Positions 7,789-16,753 of a DNA stretch of 46,839 nt are shown piece by piece. Made by a program: the position numbers and the translations under genes. The DNA is from Aneurinibacillus terranovensis DSM 18919 (GTDB lineage: Bacteria; Bacillota; Bacilli; Aneurinibacillales; Aneurinibacillaceae). The stretch is taken from the NCBI RefSeq assembly GCF_000430625.1, contig NZ_KE387177.1:1-46839 (forward strand). The letters run 5' to 3'. The notes under the pieces are model-generated. The model searched no databases. It was not told where the DNA came from and worked only from the letters and a program-made list of their open reading frames with translations. Every line of letters begins with the position of its first letter. Position 1 is the stretch's first letter.

Positions 7789-8820
7789 CTATACGCTCAC
7801 CATTTCTTTCATCCCCATAATAATTAACTCAAGGGCAAGCGTTTTATCAATCTGCCCTGTTTTTATTCTGTAATCTTCTTCAGCAAGTTTTTGTATAATC
7901 CGCTTGAGCGCTAATTCACTAAATAAACGTGATTGTTCGGCCGCCAGCTTTGCAACGTACGGGTGAACCCCAAGCATAGAAGCCATTTGCTGCGGGGAAT
8001 ACCCTTTAGGCTGCAAAATTTTAATTTGAAGAAGAATGCGAAACTGGCGGGCGAGCAGCGTGAGAATTTTCAACGGTTCTTCTTTATTCATCTGCAGGTC
8101 GTAATAAATGCGCATGGCGTTTTCCAGCTGGAGACGGGCAACCTGGTCAACGAGACGAAACACATCCTGTTCAAGTTGCCGGCTGCCGAGAAGCCCGACA
8201 ACCTCTGGTGTGATGGTTTCCCCCTCCCCGACATACGTCGCCATTTTCTCTATCTCCTGATTCAGGCGGCGAAGATCCCCTCCCGTCATCGTAATTAACA
8301 TGCGGGCGGCTTCTGGCATAACACTCGCGTTATGTTTGGCCGCGCGGCGTGAAATCCAGTGGACCAGTTCATCATCTTTCAGCGGCATGAACGGAACAAC
8401 AACAGAGTTTTTTAGCAATGCCTTTACAGTTTTTTTTCGTTCGTCCAGCTTTTCCTCCGGCACTTCGAGAATAAATGTAGTATAGTCCGGGGGATTGTTT
8501 AGGTAATTCAACAGACTATCAAGATTGTGCTCTGATGACTCTTTCACTTTTCCACCGGTTAGAAACAAAGCCTGTGTGGCACGCACCAATCTTTTCTCAC
8601 CCATAAAGGGAAATGTCTCAGCATCCTGCAGCGCAGCCTGCACCGCTGTCTCGCGCAAATCGTATACGCTGTAATTAAAGTCCCGGCTTGCCTCATCGAT
8701 GACCTGCTGCTGTATCATCGTAATGACTTCGTCCATCAAATACTGCTCTTTGCCATAAAATAAATAAACAGGCGCGACTTTCCCCTGTTTAATCTCCCGG
8801 GCCAACTGGCGTACATCCAT
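7789..8820 (-). CDS. holA: DNA polymerase III subunit delta
   Basis: HolA is the subunit of the clamp loader that opens the beta sliding clamp. The 343-residue product starts MDVRQLAREIKQGKVAPVYL and contains the family motif YLFYGKEQYLMDE, a MTGGDLRRLNQE segment and a C-terminal helical domain. The ATG at 8820 follows GAGGTG; the frame stays open for 25 codons further but that part has no ribosome binding site and overlaps a terminator. In B. subtilis holA sits between comEC and rpsT. Here it keeps that place, but a sigma/anti-sigma pair has entered on the comEC side and the biotin operon on the rpsT side. Confidence 0.95.
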   Translation of the reverse strand: MDVRQLAREIKQGKVAPVYLFYGKEQYLMDEVITMIQQQVIDEASRDFNYSVYDLRETAVQAALQDAETFPFMGEKRLVRATQALFLTGGKVKESSEHNLDSLLNYLNNPPDYTTFILEVPEEKLDERKKTVKALLKNSVVVPFMPLKDDELVHWISRRAAKHNASVMPEAARMLITMTGGDLRRLNQEIEKMATYVGEGETITPEVVGLLGSRQLEQDVFRLVDQVARLQLENAMRIYYDLQMNKEEPLKILTLLARQFRILLQIKILQPKGYSPQQMASMLGVHPYVAKLAAEQSRLFSELALKRIIQKLAEEDYRIKTGQIDKTLALELIIMGMKEMVSV

Positions 8821-8867
8821 GATTCTCACCTCGTTCCTCATTATACCTAAATCAGGCTTTTGAACAC

Positions 8868-8903
8868 AAAAAACCATGACGGTTTGTGTCGCCACGGTTT
8901 TTT
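8868..8903 (-). terminator. Terminator between the anti-sigma gene and holA
   Basis: AAAAAACC (8868-8875) pairs with GGTTTTTT (8896-8903), and two further pairs follow inward past one mismatch. Read leftward it ends the sigma/anti-sigma transcript and leaves a T-run before the holA start. Confidence 0.6.
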
Positions 8904-9008
8904 GTAGAGGTGCGTATATGTAAACGTTCAGTCTCGACAGGGCCCTTGCCGAAAAGTGAACGAGTAAGCTTCTTTTCTACATCATACGCACGACGAACAA
9001 AAGCGTGA

Positions 9009-10352
9009 TTATTTATTGTAAATTGGCAGTTCAATATTTTTTCCCATGTCGATAAGCCAGTAATGCGGCATGGAATCAGGTTGATTACCTGTACCCGTAA
9101 ATTCAAGAGAGTAGGTAACTTTCTGATTATCCACCCAGTAGTAATCTACTTTGTACGTATTCTGCCAGGTATGCGTGACAAAAACAATGTTGCCCTGTCT
9201 ATCCCGAATAAGCAACCTGTTATTGCTTTCACTGACAAAATAGTTCCCTCCAGGCGACGGAAGACCAGGAGGCGTGTAGGAAGATTTCCCTGCTGCGGCT
9301 TGTCTGTCCGACTCAGCACCCGTCTTTCCTTGTTCCGGGTTTGCAATGCCGGCGATCGTGGCCACTTTATCGCTTGGTTGTACGGCGCTTGCGGAAGAAG
9401 CGGCTTTCGTTTGCCCGTCCTTGTCTGCAGAGGCAATCGCCGGCCCCCCCGGAGATGGAGATGTTCCGCTCTCGGCTACCGCCCCCGAATCTCCCTGTTC
9501 GAGCGCCGGATGGGCACCCGACTGATCGACCGTTGTTCCCTGTGGTAAAGATGGTCCAACGACAGTATTTTTCGCAACGGAGGAATCTGTTGATGGTTCT
9601 GTTGAATTGGTCTTGCCAGGCGATACAGAAGCCGGATCTGTATTTTGCTGAACGGAATGGGGAGACGGAGAATTCGTCCCGCCTTCTTTACCGGCAGACA
9701 CATTCGGCTGCTGGTGTCCATTTGAAGTATCCGCTTTGGCTGTCTCCTGCGGTGCTGTGCCTCCTGCAGAAGATCCCCCTCCTGCAGTCGCCTTATCTCT
9801 ATTAGCAGCGGGGGCATCGGCACCATTCGTTTCTGTTTTTTGAGCAGGCGGGGTGTTTTTTGCCACTGAATTGCCCGATGTTTCCGATGAGGACGGCGGT
9901 AAAACAGCTTTTCCTGTATTTACGTGTTCCCTCGTTCCGCCGAAAGACGATTCATTCATATACGTTTTTGTCTTATCCATCCCATACATAATGGCTGAAA
10001 TCAAAAGTCCGGCTGCCGCTACACTTCCAAGTGAACGGTAGAGAATAATTCTCTTACGGGAAGTTCGACCCGGCTCAACCGCACGCAATGCTGCGGCCTG
10101 TTCATCGTGTAGAGCGGACGCGCGTGCCCTGTCCAATTTATCGAGTTCAGGCATAATGGATTCAACAATACTAAATGGTGGTTCAACCATAGGGAGGTCT
10201 TCGAGATGGCCGGATAAGCTTTTCAGACGGTTATAAAGCAGCGAACAGTCCGGACATTTACGGAGATGCTGAAGCAGAAGTTCCTTCTCCGAGTCTTCTA
10301 AGTCGTAATCCATATCCCGCTGTATCCAATCATAGATTTCATCACATCTCAC
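9009..10352 (-). CDS. Membrane anti-sigma factor with zinc-finger domain
   Basis: The N-terminus is a ZAS-type anti-sigma domain with the H-x3-C-x2-C zinc motif in QHLRKCPDC, which binds and holds the ECF sigma factor encoded just upstream. One membrane helix follows (SLGSVAAAGLLISAIMYGM). Next come about 210 residues of Ser/Thr/Pro/Gly/Ala-rich linker, probably crossing the cell wall. A folded extracellular C-terminal domain of about 80 residues (YFVSESNNRLLIRDRQGNIV onward) may act as the sensor. GTG at 10352 has the best ribosome binding site; a GTG at 10364 would give four more residues and overlap the sigma gene by 11 bases. The layout recalls RsiW, but the long linker and C-terminal domain differ. 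The signal sensed is unknown. Confidence 0.8.
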   Translation of the reverse strand: MRCDEIYDWIQRDMDYDLEDSEKELLLQHLRKCPDCSLLYNRLKSLSGHLEDLPMVEPPFSIVESIMPELDKLDRARASALHDEQAAALRAVEPGRTSRKRIILYRSLGSVAAAGLLISAIMYGMDKTKTYMNESSFGGTREHVNTGKAVLPPSSSETSGNSVAKNTPPAQKTETNGADAPAANRDKATAGGGSSAGGTAPQETAKADTSNGHQQPNVSAGKEGGTNSPSPHSVQQNTDPASVSPGKTNSTEPSTDSSVAKNTVVGPSLPQGTTVDQSGAHPALEQGDSGAVAESGTSPSPGGPAIASADKDGQTKAASSASAVQPSDKVATIAGIANPEQGKTGAESDRQAAAGKSSYTPPGLPSPGGNYFVSESNNRLLIRDRQGNIVFVTHTWQNTYKVDYYWVDNQKVTYSLEFTGTGNQPDSMPHYWLIDMGKNIELPIYNK

Positions 10353-10353
10353 C

Positions 10354-10896
10354 CTATACACCACCTTTCTGATATTCTTTTAAAAGTTCCTGCAACTGCT
10401 GCCTTGCCCTAAATAGATAGGACTTTACTGTGTTTAACGGCATATTCATCACTTCTGCTATTTCGTTATAGGATAAATCCTGCATATAACGCAAGGTTAC
10501 AACGGTGCGGTGATGCTCCGGGAGCTGGTTAATGGCGCGGCGCACTTCTTCTACCATACCGGATCGCTCTACTTCCTGCTCAACATTGTAAGGGGCGTAT
10601 AGCGTTGTTTCATTCTCATCAATCGATACCATTTCCTTCTTTTTGCGAAACTTATCTATGCACACATTGGTTACAATACGCTGTACCCACGTTGAGAATT
10701 TAGCTTTTTCCTGATATGTATTAATCTTTGTATAAATACGGATTAACGCTTCCTGAGAGGCATCCAGTGCATCTTGCTCATTGCCCAGCACATAGTAAGC
10801 TGTTCGATAAACGGAATGCTCAATAATCTCCAGGAGTTTAACAAGAGATTCATGGTCTCCATTCTGGGCGGAGCGTATTAAATTTGCTTCAACCAC
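10354..10896 (-). CDS. ECF RNA polymerase sigma factor (SigW-like)
   Basis: This 180-residue group IV sigma factor has region 2 (about 20-90, with QEALIRIYTKINTYQ and FSTWVQRIVTNVCIDKFRKK) and region 4 (about 120-172, with LPEHHRTVVTLRYMQDLSYNE and the helix-turn-helix NEIAEVMNMPLNTVKSYLFR). It lacks regions 1 and 3. It starts at GTG with GGGAGG upstream and is followed immediately by its zinc-binding anti-sigma gene, the standard ECF arrangement. Resemblance to SigW/SigV-type envelope stress factors is clear, but the exact subgroup is not. A probable ECF promoter just upstream suggests autoregulation. Its place between comEC and holA is unlike B. subtilis. Confidence 0.9.
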   Translation of the reverse strand: MVEANLIRSAQNGDHESLVKLLEIIEHSVYRTAYYVLGNEQDALDASQEALIRIYTKINTYQEKAKFSTWVQRIVTNVCIDKFRKKKEMVSIDENETTLYAPYNVEQEVERSGMVEEVRRAINQLPEHHRTVVTLRYMQDLSYNEIAEVMNMPLNTVKSYLFRARQQLQELLKEYQKGGV

Positions 10897-10925
10897 GCCC
10901 TTGCCTCCCCTCTCTACCCTATTTA

Positions 10926-10952
10926 GACGTAGGGTTTATAAGAAATGTTGCA
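10926..10952 (-). promoter_or_regulatory. Probable ECF-type (autoregulatory) promoter
   Basis: Read leftward, TGCAAC (10947-10952) is followed after 17 bases by CGTC (10926-10929). This fits the ECF pattern TGAAAC, 16-17 bases, CGTA/CGTC of SigW/SigM-type promoters. It lies 30 bases ahead of the sigma gene start. Confidence 0.6.
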
Positions 10953-10954
10953 GA

Positions 10955-10980
10955 AAAATACCGATTCTTTGAATCGTTCC
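10955..10980 (-). terminator. comEC terminator
   Basis: Read leftward, AACGATTC, a short AAA loop and GAATCGGT form a stem followed by ATTTTT. It lies directly after the comEC stop and just upstream of the ECF promoter. Confidence 0.8.
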
Positions 10981-11000
10981 AGCTACACTACCACTTTACT

Positions 11001-13382
11001 TCACTTTACTGTTGTATATGTAAATTCATGATTGTTTACATTAATAATAACAGCACCCTGTTTGTCCGTCCTCAGCACCGTGCTATGATGAGCTTCAAGC
11101 CTGCGGATTACCTCAGGATTAGGATGGCCGTAGCGGTTTCGTTCTCCCACCGAAATGACGGACAGCAAAGGGTGCAATCGGGAAACCCAATTCTCTCCCG
11201 TGGACGATTTGCTGCCGTGATGACCGACTTTCAGGACGTCTACAGATGGAAGTCTACCATCCTGAAGCAGGCGGTCCTCCCGTTCCTTTTCGAGATCCCC
11301 TGTAAAAAGAAAGTGATGCTGATACGCATCCAGCAGCAGAACGACAGAATTATTGTTATCGCTTGCGGCCTCATCTTTTTCGTGAGAGATTGGCGGATTT
11401 AATACGTCCAGATTTATGCCTTCTTCTTCCCTCCAGCGCTGGCCGGATTGCGCTGTAACAACAGGAATTCCCCTTTCTTTGATAACTCTCGCAATTTCTT
11501 GCTCAAGCTGTGTTTTCGGGGGTAATCCATTCGCCAGTATTTGTTTAACCGGCATATGAAGCAGCAGATAAGGGGATCCTCCTACATGGTCGCTGTCTCC
11601 ATGCGTCATGACGTACAAATCAACTGAGCTAATCCCGCGATACAGAAGATAAGGAATCACTACATTTTTTATCGGCTGATACGGGTTGCGCTGTCTCTTC
11701 CACCCCTCTTTTTCGGCAGGGCTGCCTCCTCCGTCAATGAGGACTACCCTTCTTGGTGTTTCGATGACGATAGCATCTCCCTGTCCGACATCAAGAAACG
11801 TAATCTGCGTTCCTTTTTTCATCCACTGCGGTATAAACAAAGCCAACAACAGCAAAAAACAGGATAAAAAAGACGCCGTTATCGTTTTCCAATTTGTTTC
11901 TATTTTACCATACAATAAAAAGGCAAGGAAGACGAGCCAACCGGCGTAAACGACGAACCAGACAAAAGATGGAGAAACAAACGCAAACGAAAGCCATTTC
12001 CAGTTTTCTATTTTGTAAAGAAGCTGCAGGACCGGAGCCAGCATAAAATCAACGATACGGGCAAGCAAAATTCCAAATGCCGGATGAATACTACCAAGAA
12101 TAAGCGAAACAGCAGCCGTCGGCATAATGAGAATACTGGAAAATGGCACAAAGATAAAATTAACGAGGGGTGATAAAAATGAAAAAAGATGAAAATAAAA
12201 AATACTCAGAGGAAAAGATACAAGCGTTGCCGCCGCGGTTACTGTTATATTTTCTCTGAGAAACTTCCATTTGATAGCCACTTTTCTATCAAGCAGCGGT
12301 ACAAAGGCAAGCAGCCCAAACGTAACAAGATAAGATAATTGAAAGCTGATAGAATGAATCTGGTATGGATCAAACAGGGTCATCATTAGAAAAGCTGCAC
12401 CGATAAGATTCCATCCGTCCTTAAACCGGTGCAACAGAACAGCGAGCAGCACAAGCTCTCCCATAATAAGAGCCCGCACGGCTGAAGCGCCGGCACCTGT
12501 AAGCAGAACATACAGGGGGAGAAGGATAATGGCGAGAACACCCGCTCTCTCCTTAGTCATTCCCAGCCAGCGCAATAAAAAAAGCAGGCCAATGACAAGC
12601 AATGTAATATGGTGGCCGGAAATAGCAAGAATATGAGCCAGTCCAAGCGAAGAAAGCCTTACATAATTCTCCGCGTCCATTTCATCGAGCGATCCGATGA
12701 GCAGACCTGAGATAAATCCGGCGGTATCTGCGGAATACATCCGATTAATCCGCCCGACCAGCCACTTTTGTAAAGAAAGGATGGCCCCTTCTATACTCCG
12801 GTTGGGCTTTTGATAAGATAAGGACTGAGGCGACCTAATACTCCCTACACGATGAATATGTTCTCTATGCAAATAAACCGGATAATTAAAGGCTCCCGGG
12901 TTGGTCGGTGGTTTGGGAAGGTTGAGCTCCATTTCCCCTTTTAAGCGGCTGTGGTATAAAAAACAGGCTTCTGCCCGCTTTTTTTGTTCCTCTGTTGTAA
13001 AATAAACGGTGGTCCATACACGTTCGGCCTGCGGAATGTTCCGGTTATTGATTTTTGCAATTTGCAGCGTAAAGCGGCTGCGGTCGCCGTCAAAATCAGG
13101 CGCATCTTGAATGATGCCTTCAAAGGAAACCCTGCCGAGCGGCAAATGGCTCGTATTATGAGCCTCTGTCCACATATAGTTACTGCCGCCTATGAGAAAA
13201 AAACAAGCTCCCACAATAAACGGCCTGCGCAGGGTCGGCTGTTTCCATAGTATAATCGCCGCTCCTAAGATAAAAACAGAAAGACAAAGAAGTATGAAAC
13301 GCTTGTTTTCATAATACGCGGCAGCACTGATCATGCCGCCCAGCGCGCATACACTGCAGCAAAATAATATACGGCACTTCAT
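11001..13382 (-). CDS. comEC: Competence channel protein ComEC
   Basis: ComEC forms the membrane channel that takes single-stranded DNA into the cytoplasm and may degrade the other strand. The 793-residue product has several N-terminal membrane helices with a soluble loop (DUF4131), the multi-helix competence domain (for example GLAHILAISGHHITLLVIGL), and a C-terminal metallo-beta-lactamase domain. That domain shows FLDVGQGDAIVIE, the zinc motif in MTHGDSDHVGG and KVGHHGSKSS. The ATG at 13382 has AGGAAGG seven bases upstream; a frame extension to 13442 begins within a few bases of a -10-like box and is rejected. In B. subtilis comEC follows comEB directly; here an unknown gene and its terminator intervene, so comEC probably has its own promoter. 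Confidence 0.95.
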   Translation of the reverse strand: MKCRILFCCSVCALGGMISAAAYYENKRFILLCLSVFILGAAIILWKQPTLRRPFIVGACFFLIGGSNYMWTEAHNTSHLPLGRVSFEGIIQDAPDFDGDRSRFTLQIAKINNRNIPQAERVWTTVYFTTEEQKKRAEACFLYHSRLKGEMELNLPKPPTNPGAFNYPVYLHREHIHRVGSIRSPQSLSYQKPNRSIEGAILSLQKWLVGRINRMYSADTAGFISGLLIGSLDEMDAENYVRLSSLGLAHILAISGHHITLLVIGLLFLLRWLGMTKERAGVLAIILLPLYVLLTGAGASAVRALIMGELVLLAVLLHRFKDGWNLIGAAFLMMTLFDPYQIHSISFQLSYLVTFGLLAFVPLLDRKVAIKWKFLRENITVTAAATLVSFPLSIFYFHLFSFLSPLVNFIFVPFSSILIMPTAAVSLILGSIHPAFGILLARIVDFMLAPVLQLLYKIENWKWLSFAFVSPSFVWFVVYAGWLVFLAFLLYGKIETNWKTITASFLSCFLLLLALFIPQWMKKGTQITFLDVGQGDAIVIETPRRVVLIDGGGSPAEKEGWKRQRNPYQPIKNVVIPYLLYRGISSVDLYVMTHGDSDHVGGSPYLLLHMPVKQILANGLPPKTQLEQEIARVIKERGIPVVTAQSGQRWREEEGINLDVLNPPISHEKDEAASDNNNSVVLLLDAYQHHFLFTGDLEKEREDRLLQDGRLPSVDVLKVGHHGSKSSTGENWVSRLHPLLSVISVGERNRYGHPNPEVIRRLEAHHSTVLRTDKQGAVIINVNNHEFTYTTVK

Positions 13383-13444
13383 TTTTCCCGCCTTCCTATC
13401 ATTTCTTTTTCCTCCCTCGTCTGGACAGCACCCCTCTAGCATTT

Positions 13445-13450
13445 ATTATA
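13445..13450 (-). promoter_or_regulatory. Possible comEC -10 box
   Basis: TATAAT lies about 60 bases upstream of the comEC start and after the terminator of the preceding gene. No good -35 is visible at 16-18 bases, so the promoter is tentative. Confidence 0.35.
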
Positions 13451-13478
13451 GCATTTTTTATGGAAAAAAAAGTAAAAA

Positions 13479-13500
13479 GGAAGAATTTTATTATTCTCCC
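13479..13500 (-). terminator. Terminator after the unknown com-region gene
   Basis: Read leftward, GGGAGAAT (13493-13500) pairs with ATTCTTCC (13479-13486), with one G-T pair, and is followed by TTTTTACTTTTTTTT. It lies three bases past the stop codon at 13503. Confidence 0.75.
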
Positions 13501-13502
13501 TT

Positions 13503-14090
13503 TTAATACCCCTGCAGTTCATGTAATTGTTCCGATAAATGACTAAGTTCCTGTTTAATCATAGATAGACGCCTCTGGTCTTCCTCTTCTTCTATGCATT
13601 CATTCAGCTTTTCCAGAAGGAGATTGATACGTCCCTCTACAATCTGCTGTTCGATATGCTGTTCCACAAGAATATTCGAAAGTTCCGTTTCCTGGCCTAA
13701 TCCATTGTTTTCAAAAATTTTGCCTTCACGGAAATAAATATCTTTTGTAAACCCTTCTTCATAAAGGCGAAGCATTCCGGAAGCACCCATCAAATATACC
13801 GAACCATAAAATAAACGAATCAATTGGTTGGCCGCCATCTCTTCTTCCGTAATCCCGTTTATATACAATCTTCCTTTAATCGGCAATCCCGCTTGAACAA
13901 CGAGACGAAATACTCCGTGTTCAGTATAGAATCCAAGGAGTAAGGTGCCCTGCATGGTTTTCTTTTCTTCAACGGTTATATCACTGCGCAATTTCGCTTC
14001 TTCTACAACACGATAAACGTCATCAATCCGTTCCTGGGGCGCCTGGAAATTATCACATACACCTCGGATCGTGGCTACATTTGATTGCAT
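13503..14090 (-). CDS. Protein of unknown function between comEB and comEC
   Basis: I do not recognise this 195-residue protein. It has no signal peptide or membrane helix. The first two thirds look like a mixed alpha/beta fold (GTLLLGFYTEHGVFRLVV, KGRLYINGITEEEM). The end is a charged helical stretch (about 145-190) rich in Glu, Gln and Leu, likely a coiled coil. That tail faintly recalls the IDEAL motif seen in YpiB-type proteins, but the match is too weak for an assignment. ATG at 14090 is chosen because GAGGTG lies just upstream; a GTG nine bases earlier is within that site. It has its own terminator. Position suggests co-expression with comEB, but a role in DNA uptake is not shown. Confidence 0.75.
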   Translation of the reverse strand: MQSNVATIRGVCDNFQAPQERIDDVYRVVEEAKLRSDITVEEKKTMQGTLLLGFYTEHGVFRLVVQAGLPIKGRLYINGITEEEMAANQLIRLFYGSVYLMGASGMLRLYEEGFTKDIYFREGKIFENNGLGQETELSNILVEQHIEQQIVEGRINLLLEKLNECIEEEEDQRRLSMIKQELSHLSEQLHELQGY

Positions 14091-14201
14091 TGTAATCACC
14101 TCGTTCGTAGTTAAGAAGAAATTTCCTCCTTGCTACATCATTACCCCGTTTTTTATAATCCATACCATGCTTTTTTCAATTCCGTTACGGAAGTTTAGGG
14201 T

Positions 14202-14705
14202 TTATTCCACAACGTCCATCTTTACACCGTGGGGCGGAACATACGAAGTAAGCTGCCAGAACTTGATTCCTTTTTGCGCCAGAAGGTTGGCTACTTTCGC
14301 ATAATCTTTTTCATAGGCCCGATGGTACACGACACTTCGGATTCCGCTGTTGGCAATTAAGTTTGCACATGTCCAGCACGGCTGATCGGTGACATAAATC
14401 GTCGCCCCCTGCCTGTCCGCCTGGTCCGTAAACAAAAATAAATTTTGCTCGGCGTGAATGGACCGGATGCAGCGGTGCTTCCGCACGAGTTTGCGGCCCC
14501 CGTCTGCCTCATAATAATCCTGAAGCATGCACCCTTCATCAAGACAGGAGGGCGTTCCGCTGGGGCTTCCGTTATAAGCGGTTCCCAGCACTTTATGATC
14601 GCGTATTAATACCGCTCCTACGTACCGGCGGGGGCAGGTCGCTCTAGTTGATGCCATATAAGCTAAATCCATAAAATATTCATCCCATGATTTTCGGTTG
14701 TCCAC
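14202..14705 (-). CDS. comEB: ComEB, dCMP deaminase family
   Basis: ComEB is a zinc cytidine/deoxycytidylate deaminase-like protein encoded in the comE operon. The family converts dCMP to dUMP, and in B. subtilis the protein also helps place ComGA at the cell pole. The 167-residue product shows the zinc motif His-Ala-Glu in SIHAEQN and the pair of cysteines in QPCWTCANL, plus the nucleotide-binding YNGSPSGTPSC. GTG at 14705 is preferred because AAAGGAGAATCAAC precedes it well; an ATG at 14726 gives seven more residues with poorer spacing. Here comEB is separated from comEA by metY and a repeat element. Confidence 0.92.
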   Translation of the reverse strand: MDNRKSWDEYFMDLAYMASTRATCPRRYVGAVLIRDHKVLGTAYNGSPSGTPSCLDEGCMLQDYYEADGGRKLVRKHRCIRSIHAEQNLFLFTDQADRQGATIYVTDQPCWTCANLIANSGIRSVVYHRAYEKDYAKVANLLAQKGIKFWQLTSYVPPHGVKMDVVE

Positions 14706-14805
14706 GTTGATTCTCCTTTTTTCCATGCGCCTTTACGTTATTATCTCATAAGCCAAACGAGTCCAAAAGCCCCTCGCGGCGGAAAGCTATCGTTTCTTAC
14801 TGTAT

Positions 14806-15002
14806 TGAGAAAAACTCGCGGGCGTTGCCGCTCGTCCTTTTTCTGCAGGGAAGCGAAACGGCCGCTTAGTGACCGGAAGGTCGGACCGACAAAACATCCG
14901 GGTACCTCAAGGATGGAGACAATTGTCGGTCTGATCGACCTTCCGGCCACACGCTCCACATCGAAAAAGAAACGTTCGGCACACCCCCGCGAGTTTTTCT
15001 CA
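14806..15002. repeat. 197-base palindromic repeat element (MITE-like or structured RNA)
   Basis: The element is bounded by a perfect 17-base inverted repeat: 14806-14822 reads TGAGAAAAACTCGCGGG and 14986-15002 is its complement. Pairing continues inward with bulges along nearly the whole length, for example 14875-14883 with 14936-14944 and 14886-14892 with 14923-14929. The tip is a small hairpin: CATCC (14895-14899), loop GGGTACCTCAA, GGATG (14911-14915). The first 45 bases (14806-14850) recur exactly at 46795-46839, and the tip region has a diverged relative at 28104-28175. It encodes no plausible protein. It could be a small non-autonomous mobile element, a structured RNA or both. Confidence 0.8.
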
Positions 15003-15016
15003 GGTGACCCATGGAG

Positions 15017-15060
15017 GAAAGTATATGTTGCTTTAACACTGTAAAGCAACATATACTTTC
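15017..15060. terminator. 19-base perfect hairpin
   Basis: The 19 bases at 15017-15035 are perfectly complementary to 15042-15060 around a six-base loop, and TTT follows on the plus strand. No plus-strand gene ends here. It may be a second terminator behind metY or the end of an unannotated transcript. Confidence 0.45.
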
Positions 15061-15068
15061 TTTAACGG

Positions 15069-15106
15069 TAAGAAAGGATGCCTGCATAAGCGGGCATCCT
15101 TTCTTA
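15069..15106 (-). terminator. metY terminator
   Basis: TAAGAAAGGATGCC (15069-15082) pairs with GGCATCCTTTCTTA (15093-15106). It lies 35 bases beyond the metY stop codon. The downstream T-tract is short, so the call rests mainly on stem strength and position. Confidence 0.65.
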
Positions 15107-15140
15107 AGTCATCGATTTTAATTTTTATGATGCGTTATCG

Positions 15141-16647
<1,507 letters not shown>

Positions 16648-16709
16648 ATGTTATTCAGTTAGGTATCCTTGCGTAAGCAGTACCGGTTTGACCCGCTACT
16701 GTTAAAGTA

Positions 16710-16738
16710 ATTATAGCCACACTATTCCTACCTGTCAA
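16710..16738 (-). promoter_or_regulatory. metY/S-box promoter
   Basis: Consensus TTGACA (16733-16738) and TATAAT (16710-16715) are 17 bases apart, read leftward. The S-box aptamer begins about 60 bases downstream. Confidence 0.9.
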
Positions 16739-16753
16739 CTTACTTTGAAAATT

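Noticed and set aside
8852-9106. 84-codon leftward frame between the anti-sigma gene and holA (AYDVEKKLTRSLFGKGPVETE part looks protein-like)
   Set aside because: It overlaps the end of the anti-sigma gene in another frame, runs through a terminator hairpin, and has no start codon with a ribosome binding site in its own part. It could be a decayed gene, but nothing supports it.
14741-15087. Several overlapping frames of 70-100 codons across 14741-15087 on both strands
   Set aside because: They are produced by the palindromic element, which reads open in both directions. None has a ribosome binding site or family resemblance.
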